The position numbers and the translations under genes were made by a program. The notes under the pieces were generated by a model. It did no database searches. It was not told where the DNA came from and worked only from the letters and a program-made list of their open reading frames with translations. Positions 33,616 to 45,219 of a stretch of 64,000 nt of DNA are shown piece after piece; the stretch's first letter is position 1, and each line of letters opens with the position of its first letter. The DNA comes from Sorghum bicolor (lineage: Eukaryota > Streptophyta > Magnoliopsida > Poales > Poaceae), in assembly GCF_000003195.3 (NCBI RefSeq), contig NC_012875.2, forward strand, positions 14,127,227 through 14,191,226, read 5' to 3'.

Positions 33616-36600
33616 AGGGAGTTTTCTGGAATAGCAGAGGTCTAGGAGACTTGGCTAAGCATAGGTTTGTGGCTGAACTAGTTAAAGAGGAGCAAATAAA
33701 TTTTATTGCTATCTCAGAGATAGGCCGGGACTCGTTCCCAGATCATGTTCTCAAAAATATTTGTGGGGGTCATGATTTTCTCTGGCATACCATGGCACCC
33801 CATGGTAGATCCGGGGGCATTCTGTTAGGAGTAGACTTAAATGTTTTTGACATTGGAGCAATCGCTGAAGGTGATTTCTATATAAAATTCACCCTAAGAG
33901 TCAAATCGATTGACTTCAAATTTGTGTTGTATAATGTTTATGGACCAGCACAACTCCAGGATAAGAGTGCTTTCCTAATAGAACTCGCCAATACATGCTC
34001 CAAAGAAACCCTCCCATATCTGATAGGAGGTGATTTTAACATCATGCGAAGCCCTGAGGATAAGAGCTCTGGAGAATTCGATCCCAAATGGCCGAATCTT
34101 TTTAATGCAGTCATTGAATCTCTCAATCTTAAGGAGATAATTATGGCAGGACGCCAATATACATGGGCAGGGCCAGGGGATAATCCAACTTTTGAAAAAC
34201 TGGATAGAATTCTCGTAAGCACACAGTGGGAAATCATGTTCCCGCTGGCGACTGTGACACCGAGGGATAGAAATATCTCGGATCACACTCCTCTAGTGCT
34301 TAACACAGGGGCTTCAACCCATCAAACTCATAATCGCCCTTTCAAGTTTGAAAGGGGATGGTTGATTCGTGATGGATTTTACGATATGGTTGCTAATATT
34401 TGGCAATCTCCATGTGGTGAGTCCACCCCTCTTGACCGTTGGCAGTTTAAGATACGCAGATTACGGCAATACCTCAGGGGCTGGGCGAGACACACAGCAG
34501 GGTCATATCGAAAAGAAAAAAAGAGCCTGCTAGCTCTATTAGATAATCTTGATAAGAAAGCCGAGATTTCTACTCTCTCTAATCATGAGATTAATCTCAA
34601 GCATTATCTAAAAGAACGTTTAGTTAGCCTTCTCAGAGAGGAAGAATTAAAATGGTATGAGAGAGCCAAGGTTAAAACCCTTGTGGAAGGGGATGCTAAC
34701 ACTAGGTTCTTTCATCTAGTGGCCAATGGGAAACACCGAAAGCAACATATATATAAACTTGAAAATGATCAAGGTGTTGTCATAGGTGATGACCGACTCA
34801 AAAGCCACATTACGGCTTATTATAAAGACCTTTTTGGTCAGCCGGACAGTGTTGATATATCCCTATGGGAAGACCAAAACCTGGATATTCCACAGGTATC
34901 ACCGGAGGAAAATGACTTTCTGACTAGTCCTTTCACAGAATCCGAAGTGAGAGAGGCAGTCTTCCAAATGGAACATAATAAAGCTCTGGGACCAGACGGA
35001 TTTCCTGCGGAATTCTATCAGGTCTTTTGGGAAGTCATTAAGGATGATCTTTTACCTTTGTTTGCGGATCTCCATAGGGAGGCCCTTGACCTTTATAGCC
35101 TGAATTTTGGTATTATCACTTTAATTCCAAAAGTGAATAATGCTGTCAAAATTCAGCAATATAGGCCAATTTGTGTTCTTAATGTGAGCTTTAAAATATT
35201 CACTAAAGTAGGAACCAACAGACTTAATACAGTAGCTAAAACTGTAGTGAGGCCAACACAGACTGCCTTTATGCGAGGCAGGAATATTATGGAAGGTGTC
35301 GTTATCCTTCACGAAACCATCCATGAACTTCACACCAAAAAGTTAAACGGTGTCATTCTCAAAATTGACTTTGAGAAGGCATACGACAAAGTGAAGTGGT
35401 CTTTCTTACAGCAAACGCTACGCATGAAAGGTTTCTCCACCAAATGGTGCCGGTGGGTTGAAACCATGGTTACTCGAGGAAGCGTGGGCATCAAAGTCAA
35501 TGATGACGCTGGACCATACTTCCTGCCCAAACGTGGACTCAGACAGGGAGATCCCATGTCACCAATCTTATTCAACATCGTAGCTGATATGCTAGCTCTT
35601 CTAATTAATAGAGCAAAAGCCGATGGTCAAATAAGAGGTGTAGTCCCCCATCTTTTAGATGATGGTTTATCTATATTACAATATGCAGATGACACCATTA
35701 TCTTTGTTGTTCATGACCCAGAACATGCACAGAATCTGAAACTGTTGCTTTGTGCTTTTGAACAGCTATCAGGGTTGAAGATCAACTTCCACAAGAGTGA
35801 AGTTTTCTGCTATGGGGAAGCTAAAGAAAGCGAATCCTACTACCAGTCTCTTTGGATGCAATATTGGGGAATATCCCTTCAGATATCTAGGGACCCAATG
35901 CACCATAGACAACTCCTCAATTCTGAGTGGAGAAAGGTGGAAGACCGTTTCAAACAGAAACTCTCTTGTTGGAAAGCAAAATACCTGTCTTATGGGGGAA
36001 GACTAATTCTGCTTAACTCAGTCTTAAGCAGCCTACCTATGTTTATGATGTCCTTCTTCGAGATCCCCAAAGGGGTCACTGGAAAACTAGATCATTATAG
36101 ATCAAGGTTCTTCTGGCAAAGTACCTCAGACAAGCACATATATCGTCTTGCTAAATGGGACATTCTTTGTCGTCCTAAGGACCAAGGAGGATTAGGTATC
36201 CTGAATCTACAGGTGCAAAATAAATGCCTTCTAGCCAAATGGCTTGTTAATTTGCTAAACACAGTTGGCATGTGGCAAACTCTTCTAAGGAATAAATACC
36301 TAAGGACCAAGAGCCTAACTCAGGTGGCAGCAAAGCCAAATGACTCTCATTTTTGCAGAGGCCTTATGCATATCAAAGATGAGGTCATAGCTAAAGGCTC
36401 CTTTGAAATTAAAGATGGAACCAACACTAGGTTCTGGGATGATACATGGGTAGCTGATAAGCCTCTGAAAGTTAAATATCCATCCTTATATAATATAGTG
36501 CGGGATCCTCACGCAACAGTCTCAAAAGTGATGGCTACTAGCCCACTAAACACCTCATTTAGAAGGGCCTTGGTGGATAATAAACTTGCAAAATGGCTTA

Positions 36601-37399
36601 GTTTAGTAGCAAGGATTTCAAATGTCGAACTGGTGGAAGGTTCTAATTACTTTAGATGGGGCCTTACCAATTCTGGACTATTCTTTGTCCGCTCTATGTA
36701 TCTATATCTTATAGATACACAAATACCTTTTCGGCATAAGAAAATCTAGAAGATAAAAATTCCTCTAAAAATCAAAATTTTCCTATGGTTCTTGCAAAGG
36801 GGGGTCGTCTTAACCAAGGACAACCTCGCCAGGAAAAATTGGAAAGGAAGTCAAAAGTGTATATGCTGTAATGGGAATGAGAATATCCAACACTTGTTCC
36901 TGGACTGTCCCTTTACCAAAATGATATGGAGGATTATTTTCTTTGCTACTAATTTGTCCCAACAAAGATCAATCAGCTACATGTTTGGTAACTGGCTATC
37001 TAATCAAAATAAAAGGATTAGGAATTTGATCTGGGTGGGCGTGGCTGCCATGTTTTGGGCAATTTGGAGATGCCGTAACGATGTTGTTTTCGATCAAAAG
37101 AAATATAACACTATCTTGCATGTTATCTTCAGAGGAGCATATTGGCTACGCTCTTGGGCCCAGCTGCAGCGTGATGAGACAGCCAAGGACGCACTCTCTA
37201 CGATAAGCAAGAAATTGGAAGTAGTTGCTTTAGAGATTTCCAATAAAGGATGGAAACATTTGTATTGTTTGAACTAGCGTCCTAGTCGATTTGTAGACTT
37301 TGGCTGTCTCTATTTATTTTCTCCAAACTTTGTAATATTTGGCTGTGTACATCCACAGATGTAGAGGCCGGATACTTTATATCCATTATCTAAAAAAAA
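30826..37399 (+). mobile_element. Nearly full-length L1-type LINE
   Basis: A 6.57-kb element ending in a poly(A) (37392-37400) and bounded by the 8-bp duplication AGCTGTCA (30818-30825, 37400-37407). It holds ORF1 (one frameshift) and ORF2 (one nonsense codon). No 5' UTR precedes ORF1, so the copy is probably truncated at the 5' end. It lies in solo LTR B and is therefore the youngest layer of this nest. Confidence 0.9.
33612..37277 (+). pseudogene. LINE ORF2, endonuclease-reverse transcriptase, one internal stop
   Basis: A frame of about 1220 codons. The N-terminal APE-type endonuclease shows NSRGLG, GGDFNIMRSPEDKS and SDHTPL. The reverse transcriptase shows LIPKVNN, LKIDFEKAYDKVKW, RGLRQGDPMSPILF and the catalytic LQYADDTIIF. 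A zf-RVT zinc finger CICCNGNENIQHLFLDC lies near the end. The protein nicks the target and copies the LINE RNA in place. A TAG at 36747-36749, probably a former Trp codon, interrupts it 175 codons before the natural end. The start ATG overlaps the ORF1 stop as ATGA. Near 35844-35892 the frame reads out of register between two compensating indels. No RNase H domain was seen. Confidence 0.9.
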
Positions 37400-39273
37400 A
37401 GCTGTCACCTACGCGAACTACCACTGTCCGACCGATCAGGGGACATTCACAAGTAAACCTAGCCTTGGCACCACGCCTACTCTATGAAATACTACTTCAA
37501 CCAATCAATGTGTCCATAGATCAAAGCACTAAATATGAGTTGTGAACTAAAGAATGAATAAGAACAAGTTGCTTACTTAAATCAGAATGGTAATTACAAA
37601 AGTACCTCAGAACGTAGCTCCGGGCGAGGGAACTGGATCCAGACGAATACAGCCACAAAGAAGCGCCGACAGACCAGAACTCCTCCAGAATCTCTACTCC
37701 TCTACTCAATCTCTCTAATCTCTAAACAAGACTAGATCTGGAAGAACTAGTCTCTCCTAATTGCTACATCTAGATGAAATAGATCTAGATGAACAAGAAC
37801 TAGATCAACTAGAGGGACCCTAACCCTAATTATGTAGAGAATATGAAGCACCGGGGTGTAGAATGCCTCCAGGGAGGGGGTCTGCCCCCTTTATTATAGC
37901 CCGGTGGGATCGACGTGCGCTGTAGGATCAAACCGACTTAACCAAGGGCCGAGATGCATCAAGAGAGGCGGTGGAGGAAGCTTCCAGAAGACGGTGGCCA
38001 GAAACCCTAGGGGGTGTCGGCCGGCGCCAGGATGGGGGCGGCCGGCCCCAGCTTGCCTCCTCTACGGGTCTCGTTCCTTCGGGTGTCTTCTAGAGCCTTC
38101 CTGACCCCGTTGGCGGTGTTGTGCGTCACGGTTAAGTTTCGTGTTTATTTTGCACTTGAACCCTCTTTTCAGCTCTTTGTGAAATAAATCCTGGAAAATA
38201 CAGAATATGCAAAACTCATGGAAACTGTGAGTTTAAACCCTAGACTAGTGTGTTTTCATGTTCTCCTTTGGGTCTAAAGTTCTAATAAAAGTTGACGTTA
38301 TCGACATAAAATCACACAACAAGACTATAACAGGTACAAAATTATACTAAGTAAATACTGAAAGTAACTACTTAGTAAATTAAAGGAAGAATAGAATAAA
38401 TTAAAGTAATATTGAAGAGAAAAGATACAAGAGAGATACCAGACTCTCCAGAAGACGACTCTGGAGACCCAAGGTCTCGACTCGACTCTAACTCCTATCC
38501 TAAATTAACTATAACTACACTTGATCTCCCAAGAGAAAGATTTGAGCTTGAGACTACATTGGGGATTGCTTGGGATGCTTCTCAAGGGTGGAGGCAGCCT
38601 CTATTTATAGAGGAAGGAGAGGGGGTGCCACATCAACGATCTGCGTGCTTGATCCTTCTCCACCCTTGGATGAACCGACTTGGAAACCGCCTTAGATGGA
38701 CAACCAAAGAAATTTGGACATGTGGGAGTTGTGCCTGAGGCCGGTTGGAGCAACTGACTTAGTGGGGTCCATAGGGGGTCGCCCAACCCCCTCACTGGGC
38801 AATGGGCCCAGCCCTAGCCTTCTAGAAGGATCCCAAGGTCGGTTGCATGAAGTATCTCCTTGGGTCCCTTCACCTTTGGGTCAGTCGACCCCCACCTTGT
38901 GAGGTGGGCCCAACAAGGTCTTCTAGAAGGTGTCCCCACTTGTCATGTGCAGTGACTTCCTTGTGGGCCTATGGATCCATGTGCAATGATCTTTTACCAC
39001 TGCAAGTTTATCTGAGGGTCAAGTTGCACACCAGAGACCTTGACATGGATTGTACTTCGAAGCTCAACTCTTCTAGGGCCTATGATGGGGTTGCCTGACC
39101 CCCATCATTGGGTCCCCCAAGGTGCATTTTGTTGTTTCCTCCAATAAAAGGCTAAGAGTACAAGTGTAACCAGTTATTGATAAAATATATTTATGTTATG
39201 CTATTCTTCCTTGGAATCAAGGCATATTGATGGTGTTTTGAGTATGGATTTTTAGGTATATCCACCGTCAACA

Positions 39274-39600
39274 TTTAGCAATTGTATCTTGGCAGTGGAT
39301 AGTGCTCTTAGACTCCTGTGCCACTTTCAGTCGCTATATGACACTGTTGGTCGTATGAAATTGCATTTTGGCCTCACTGAAAAGGGCTTGACTCCATTGC
39401 GTAAGCGTTTTTGCTGTGTTAGTGAATTTATTGTGCAGGATCATCATTGGGGATGAGCCCCTGGTAGGCGCACACCAGGCAGTTTGGACTATCTCTTCAA
39501 AGTCCAGGGAGCGAGTCCAGAATTGTTCGAGAAGCAGAAGACAGCACGTTTTGGCGGTAACTGATGATTACACAGGAGGCAGTAGTCTGAGACGGAACTA
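39274..39600 (-). pseudogene. Decayed L1-type LINE, upstream portion
   Basis: Read on the minus strand, this carries LEQFWTRSLDF followed by KFTNTAKTLTQWSQALFS, the linker between L1 endonuclease and reverse transcriptase. It joins the frame that resumes at 29701 once LTR A and one TTTAG are removed. Stops are present. The 5' limit is unclear; sequence to 39726 may still belong to it. Confidence 0.65.
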
Positions 39601-39729
39601 GAAAGGGCAATCAGGCACGGAGGCAGGAACATAGCGTCCCAGGCACGGTTGCAAAATGCTCAGTCTAGATGAACTAGTGCACGCTCGAAGTTTTACAACG
39701 AGGGAGGCCTGCCCTCTCCTGCGGGCTTT

Positions 39730-40280
39730 GGCCTTGTTTAGTTAAGTCAAAAGTTTTTTTATGTTATATCGGATGTTTTTGTGGGATGTCAGAAAAAATG
39801 TTCGAACACTATAAAAAGCTAATTACATAGCTTGTCTGAAAACCGCGAAACAAAATTATTAAGCCTAATTAATCAATCATTAGTATAAGTAGGTTACTGT
39901 AGCACTTACGGCTAATCATGAGCTAACTATGATTAAGGGGGTGTTTGGCACTGCTACACGAACTCTACTCCACAAACTCCACTAAGGAGCAGCTCCACAA
40001 AAAAACTGAAGTTCGTGGAGTACCTCTTTAGGTGCTCTCACAACTCCATATTTTTTTCTCGAACTGAGTACGTGGAGCTGAAACCGTTTGGCTAAAAATT
40101 GTGGAGTGGAGCTAAAAAACACGAAGCAGAGCAGTCTCAAACACCCCCTAAAAGATTCATCTCATGATTTCCAATTAAATTGTATAATTATTTTTTATCT
40201 ATATTTAATACTCTATATATGTGTCTAATATATTTAATGAAATAGATGAAAATTTTTGGGTTGAGGAACTAAGTAGGGCC
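39730..40280. mobile_element. GGCCTTGTTTAGTT-type MITE, interrupted
   Basis: Begins GGCCTTGTTTAGTTAAG and ends GAGGAACTAAGTAGGGCC, with TTT on both sides. Interior motifs of this family are present. A 212-bp MITE is inserted in it, so its own length is about 336 bp. Confidence 0.65.
39937..40148. mobile_element. 212-bp MITE inserted in the preceding MITE
   Basis: Ends GGGGGTGTTTGG and CCAAACACCCCC-like (CTCAAACACCCCC), flanked by TAA (39934-39936, 40149-40151). It is the intact relative of the MITE split at 5349/25654. Confidence 0.8.
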
Positions 40281-40283
40281 TTT

Positions 40284-40774
40284 GTCTGAGTCATCTCCCT
40301 TAGCCGCCCTCGCCCTTGCGCCGGAGATGCACGGGCTCGGTCCGAGGCTTCCTCGGTCACCTTGTGGCCTTGGTCGGCATGGAGGTAGTCTATCCTCGCG
40401 CTGACATCTCGTGGGCTCATGACTATCTGGTAGCTGCCACGTCTCTATCAATTTTGGCCTTCTCACATTCCATAACTTCATAGGACCGGTAGTTACGTTA
40501 GATCGTTGCTCGTGCTTGATGGTGTCATCGATCAATTAGTGGAAAGTGATGTTCGTTAATGGAATTTATTCTAGGCTTCCTATAGCTCCGACGCTAACAA
40601 CATTAGCGGCCGGTTTATGACATGTAGTACTCCAGCTGCATGCAATGCAAGTTCGTGCAGCGGTTGCACTGTTGCAGTGCAGGTGTGCCGCATCTGCATC
40701 GACGTGTAATGGCAGGATTAGCTTGAAACGGATCCATATAGAACTTTTCTTCCGTGGACTGCCATCTCACATGC
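40284..40774. other. Unassigned stretch between MITE and CACTA element
   Basis: Moderately GC-rich at 40284-40540 with an open minus-strand frame of 88 residues (40535-40269) that I do not recognise. The rest shows no features. Confidence 0.3.
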
Positions 40775-40799
40775 CACTAGTAGTACACAAAAGCACTAT

Positions 40800-41040
40800 A
40801 CAGGCGGTTCTCAACCCCTTTTCACAGGCGGATTGGAGAACCGCCTGCGCTGGGTGCCTGTGGAAATCAAGAGTTTCCACATGCGGGTAACTTAGAACCG
40901 TCTGTAGAAATAGATTTCTACAGGCGGTTCATTTATGCCACCCGCCTGTAGAAATAGATTTCTACAGGCGGTTCAGCTATGCAACCCGCCTGTAGAAATG
41001 AACTTTCTACAGGCGATTCTCATTATATAACCGCCTGTGT
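40800..41040. repeat. Left subterminal repeat array of the CACTA element
   Basis: Repeated ACAGGCGGTT and AACCGCCTGT in both orientations, mostly in the form TTTCTACAGGCGGTTC...CCGCCTGTAGAAAT. In En/Spm such motifs bind the TNPA-type protein needed for excision. Confidence 0.8.
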
Positions 41041-41318
41041 TAAAAATTTTAAATCTCACGCCCAATTCTAAATTTTCCCACCAGACCCTTTTTTTCATTT
41101 TATATTTTAATATGTACATACAACATATATATATATATATATATACACGTAATATTCAAACTACTCAAGCCTAGAGATCATGTAAACCATTGCAACATGC
41201 AATTCATTTATATATATAATGTTACTTTATACATAAGGTTACATTAATTACAAACATGATCACACATCAAGTTTTTTCTATTACATGCATTAGAGGTTTC
41301 ACCTCTGAAACCTCTGCT

Positions 41319-44300
41319 CTAATAACCGGATCGAGTTAGCTTTAGCCTACTAATCTCCCTTAGCGCTCCGTATTCAGGCTTTGCTAGGGCGCTGGTCCGA
41401 TCGTGATATTTCCCTTCGCTAGGAATGACTTCTCGCAACATGAATTTGCAGAGGTCCTCAACTATGTTGTATAAAGTGGCTTCACTCATGCTCTTCGCCT
41501 TTTCAAAGTCTTTTTGCTGCACAGGAAGTTAGAAAACATCATATATTTAATATTCATAATACATAATTAACAACCTTAATTACTTAGAGCATTAATTACC
41601 TTATAAGGGTTAGTCATATATCTTCCGCCCTCTCTCATGAACTCACATACGTAGAATCCACAGTGGACCGATCCTAGTGGTTGCTTGTGACACTATATAA
41701 AGAAAAAGAGCATATTTGTGAGTTGCAACATGATGCGTATTCTATCTATATAGCTAGCGAGAATAACTTGGTAAACTTTCATACGTACCGGCCACTTATA
41801 AAAGAACCTCAAAGGCTGCCCCTGTATTCCTGACTCGCACTTTCCCCCTTTAATCTTATAATACCTATAGGCCCTATGATATCAAAAACATTCTGCAAGT
41901 TATTGTCAAACTCTTATAAAATTTTGTATGCATATTTTACTTAGCTTACCGTTCTAAGAGAGAAATGAATGGTGCATAAGTTGTTGGTTCATAGTCTGCG
42001 GAGTCTAGGACATGCACACGTCCATGCTTGGAATTAATCATTAAGCAGATCCAGTGGTCCCTGAGAGAATGAACTTTGTGATCAAAGTGCGCATTTTAAC
42101 TATTAATACGATGCATGCAAACTGACACTTACCTAAAGTGATATGGTGCGAATATTAATTCCCTGTCTTGAAACTCTAGCATTGTCATGGCTAGGTAGAG
42201 GCCGTAACTAGCTATTTGTTTCTTTTCCCTTTTCTTTATTTCGTCCTCCTGCTCTTTTGGATCCAAACCTTTTAAGGAGTCATGATCTTTTCCGATCCTG
42301 AAAGTGTGCTCGTCCTCACATATCCTCATTGGGCTCATATACGCGACCCTTTTATTCGCAATAGTGGTTGGATCCGGACCGTACCGCATCTGTTGCTGTT
42401 CATATTGCATTCTGCAACGTGCACTTGTATGTTAGTATTAAAATTTAATGTAACTCACAAATAATAACTCACAAATTTAAAGCATTGTATGAGTGACACT
42501 TACAATGCAAACACAGTTATGAGCTGCACGTCGAGTCTTTGTAGGTTCATCATTAACCACATGTCCTCGAAGGTCACAATTGCTCTTGTATGATCACTAT
42601 TAAATGCCTCTGCTGGTATATCTACACTGATCATGTCAATGCCAACAGAAGCTGCTCTCATATACCAGTCATGGAACCTTTTTACACCAGCTGGGACCTT
42701 TTTAAGTTTATCCCAAGTTAGTAGAGGCCTACCCAACTCATATTTCTTAGGGACATATTTATAATCATCTTTAGTGGGTGGCCTAATATTTACAAAAGCT
42801 GGTTCAGACTTCTTCGCTGCCTTCTCGTGCTCAGCCAAGTCAACTAATTTTGTCATGCGGCTCATTCCAATTCCTGACAAAAATAGGGCAGTACCAGCAG
42901 ACTTCCTCTTCTTTGGCTCGAACGGAGAAATCAATTTAGGCACCGAAAATTTTAACTTTTTTGGTGGTGGTGGTGGTGGTGTCGTCTCGTCATCTTTGGT
43001 TGGTTGTGGCGGTGTCTCGGCATTTTTGGGTGGTGGTGGTGTGGAAGATTCTGGTGGTGCTGGCGAAGGTTGTGGTTTAGGTGATGGTGGTGGGGATGGT
43101 GGGTGAGACATTATAGGTGAGGATAGTGGAGCGAAGATCGGAGAGGGTGGTGGACTCGGAAGAGTTATGGCACCACCGACATCTGGAAGGGACGACTCCT
43201 GAGTCAGTGGTACTTCTTGGGATGAAGGTTGTGGTAGCTCAGACAACAGGACGTCTCGTCGAGGCCAAAGAATGAAATTCTTGATAGCTTGTCCCAGCTT
43301 CTCAATACCCTCAGGACCAGGAATGTCTAGCATGTCATCCTCATATCCTTGGACAACTGTCAGCACTTCCACCCTACAGTAGTCCTCTGGAATTTCACTA
43401 CCATGAAACTGGCGCCCCGAGATTGCAAGTCCTGTGGCTACTTCCCTTGTACGATTATTGTTAAGACCGTACCTTATGACTAGGGAGCAACGAACATGAC
43501 TTTCAATCTCGTCAACTGGATAGCGGTCCTTGTTTCCAGTAGACGCGACACTACTTGGGACAACTGGAGCCTGTTGTGATGTTGTCGGGGCGACCACTAG
43601 CTGCATCTGGCGAGGCTGACAACTTAATTGGCTAGACATTGCAGACGCCAGTCGCTGCATCTACTCAGGAGGATGATCGGAGAGCATTTTATTCATCACC
43701 TGTTCGACTTCTTTCTTAGCCTCCTCCTTAAAAAAATTAGACAATTCTTCCTTGTAGCGATCGCGTTTTCTATACATTCCTTCCCACTCTGGTCCGAATC
43801 CTTCTTTCCATCCTTCCTTGGATGAGATACCTCGTACACGACCAGGATGCTCTGGGTTACCCAGAGCAACAGTAAGAACATCCTTCTCCCTTTGTGGCTT
43901 AAATTCGCCTGCTTTCTGCTTAGCTGCCACCTTGAAAATATTCTTCGCAGCCTCTTCGACCATTGGGTCAGCAAATGACAAGCCAGAATTGGCTTTCTTT
44001 GCCGGTACCCGAGCACGAACCCACCGCGAGCCCCTGCGACCAAGTTGGTCAGGGAGCGCCGGCAAACCCTGAGCCCTCTGCGCTTCATCCTCTGGCTCCC
44101 ATTGGGCAAGCTTGCGCTGGTAACCACCTGTGCCTAGGTGGTGGTGGTACTTGTTCCTTTTTGCGAGTTCAGATTTGGATTCGCTCAAAGCTGGTCATCA
44201 GAACTCCTCTGCTCTAGAAACACTGCCCACTGACCAGCCGTGATTTTATACCTCTTTGTCGGGTCCAACCCTTTCTTTGCCCACTTTGAATTCAACTCAG

Positions 44301-45206
44301 ACTTGTAATTCCTAAACATGATCGCCCATTGCTTCAACGTGTGCTCTTTTACGAGGTCTTCTGAACCCTGAGGTAAAACAAACCTCGTAAGCAGCCTGTT
44401 CCACATTCTTGTGATCTCATTGTTGTCCACATTTTTCCACTCCCTGACTGTGATGTCAAGATGGTCCCTAACTAAGAAACCAAGTGTGTTACGCCACTTA
44501 GGTAAGGTCTCCGCTAGAGCTAAGGGTTGTCTAGTCACACTGACATCTGTAACTCTATAGGTTACTTTTGGGAACTGATTCAATCCTCTTTCACCTCGTT
44601 TCCTTTTATTCCCGGTCTCAGTGGTCGTCTCCGTCGTCGGCTCAGGTGCACGTTCATGTGCAACTTCTTCTTGGGATAGGATTTCCTCCATTTCTTTCAA
44701 TTGAGATAGCACCTCCTATTCATATAAAGACATGTATTATTCTTCACATATACCGAGGTGCATAAAAGTATAGAAACATATAATTATGAATGAGTAATTC
44801 ACATCTTCTATCTCTGGGTTGTAATCGGGGTCACCTGCGTACTCACGACGGGCGTTCCTCTCTATGCGAGGATCAGGAATGTCGCTTACCGAGGTCTCAT
44901 ACAAAGAGTTGACTCACGTGACCCTTCTGCCTGCTCCGTATTGTGGGACCCTTGTTCCTTCTTTGCGTGTTCGGGCCTTTTTTCTTGCTCCATGCAGTCC
45001 GACCCCTTTTCTTGCACGATGGGGCTAGACCCTGGTGCCTTCTCGGTGCAGTCTGACCCTTTTTCTTGCACCGTGGGGCCGGACCCTGGTGCCTTCTCGG
45101 TGTGGTCTGACCCTTTTTCTTGCACGGTGGGGCCAGACCTTGGTGCTTGCTCCATAGGGCTGGACCCTTGTGCCTGCTTCGTGTTTTCACTTGGAGAAGT
45201 CATCAT
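41319..45206 (-). pseudogene. Ptta/En/Spm transposase-like protein joined to an Ulp1 (C48) protease
   Basis: Multi-exon gene. 45206-44886 has three 18-residue repeats of the GPTVQEKGSD type. 44714-43661 carries the Ptta/En/Spm transposase signature (YHHHLGTGGY; EHPGRVRGISSKEGWKEGF; YRKRDRYKEE). 43660-42500 is a proline-rich linker followed by protease-like sequence. Exons near 42410-42129, 42063-41952, 41877-41788, 41693-41603 and 41516-41319 have GT..AG borders. They hold the C48 triad: His in DHWICL, Asp in VLDS, Cys in [12 protein letters not shown]. Ulp1 enzymes cleave SUMO-like tails. Breaks: a frame change near 44190 and a TAG at 43661-43663. The link between the 45206 frame and the next exon is unclear. 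Inference: a two-part element protein, now inactive. Confidence 0.75.
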
Positions 45207-45219
45207 TGCAAGATTCTAA

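Larger units (their letters stand above)
30466..38306 (-). repeat. Solo LTR B inside LTR A (interrupted)
   Basis: Ends TGTCGGTA and TATCGACA are short inverted repeats with TG...CA. Without the LINE the unit is about 1.26 kb (30466-30825 plus 37408-38306). ATCAC precedes it (30461-30465) and recurs on the right after four extra bases TAAA (38311-38315), so the duplication is imperfect or the border is off. A TATAATAA box lies near 37898-37891 (minus). No internal coding region is present. Confidence 0.6.
29707..39273 (-). repeat. Solo LTR A inside the decayed LINE (interrupted)
   Basis: Minus-strand ends TGTTGACGGTGG... and ...AAATACCAACA, with the 5-bp duplication TTTAG at 29702-29706 and 39274-39278. 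No internal region exists, so it is a solo LTR of about 1.73 kb (29707-30465 plus 38307-39273). It has a TATA box CTATAAATAG at 38610-38601 (minus) and an end motif GCAAGCGCACAGA...CCGATGTAGCATTT shared with the LTRs at 16004 and 22642, so it is a related gypsy family. Confidence 0.8.

Noticed and set aside
40800..41040. Regular palindromic repeats resembling a CRISPR array
   Set aside because: The units sit at CACTA termini in both orientations, spacers are not uniform, and the genome is a plant.
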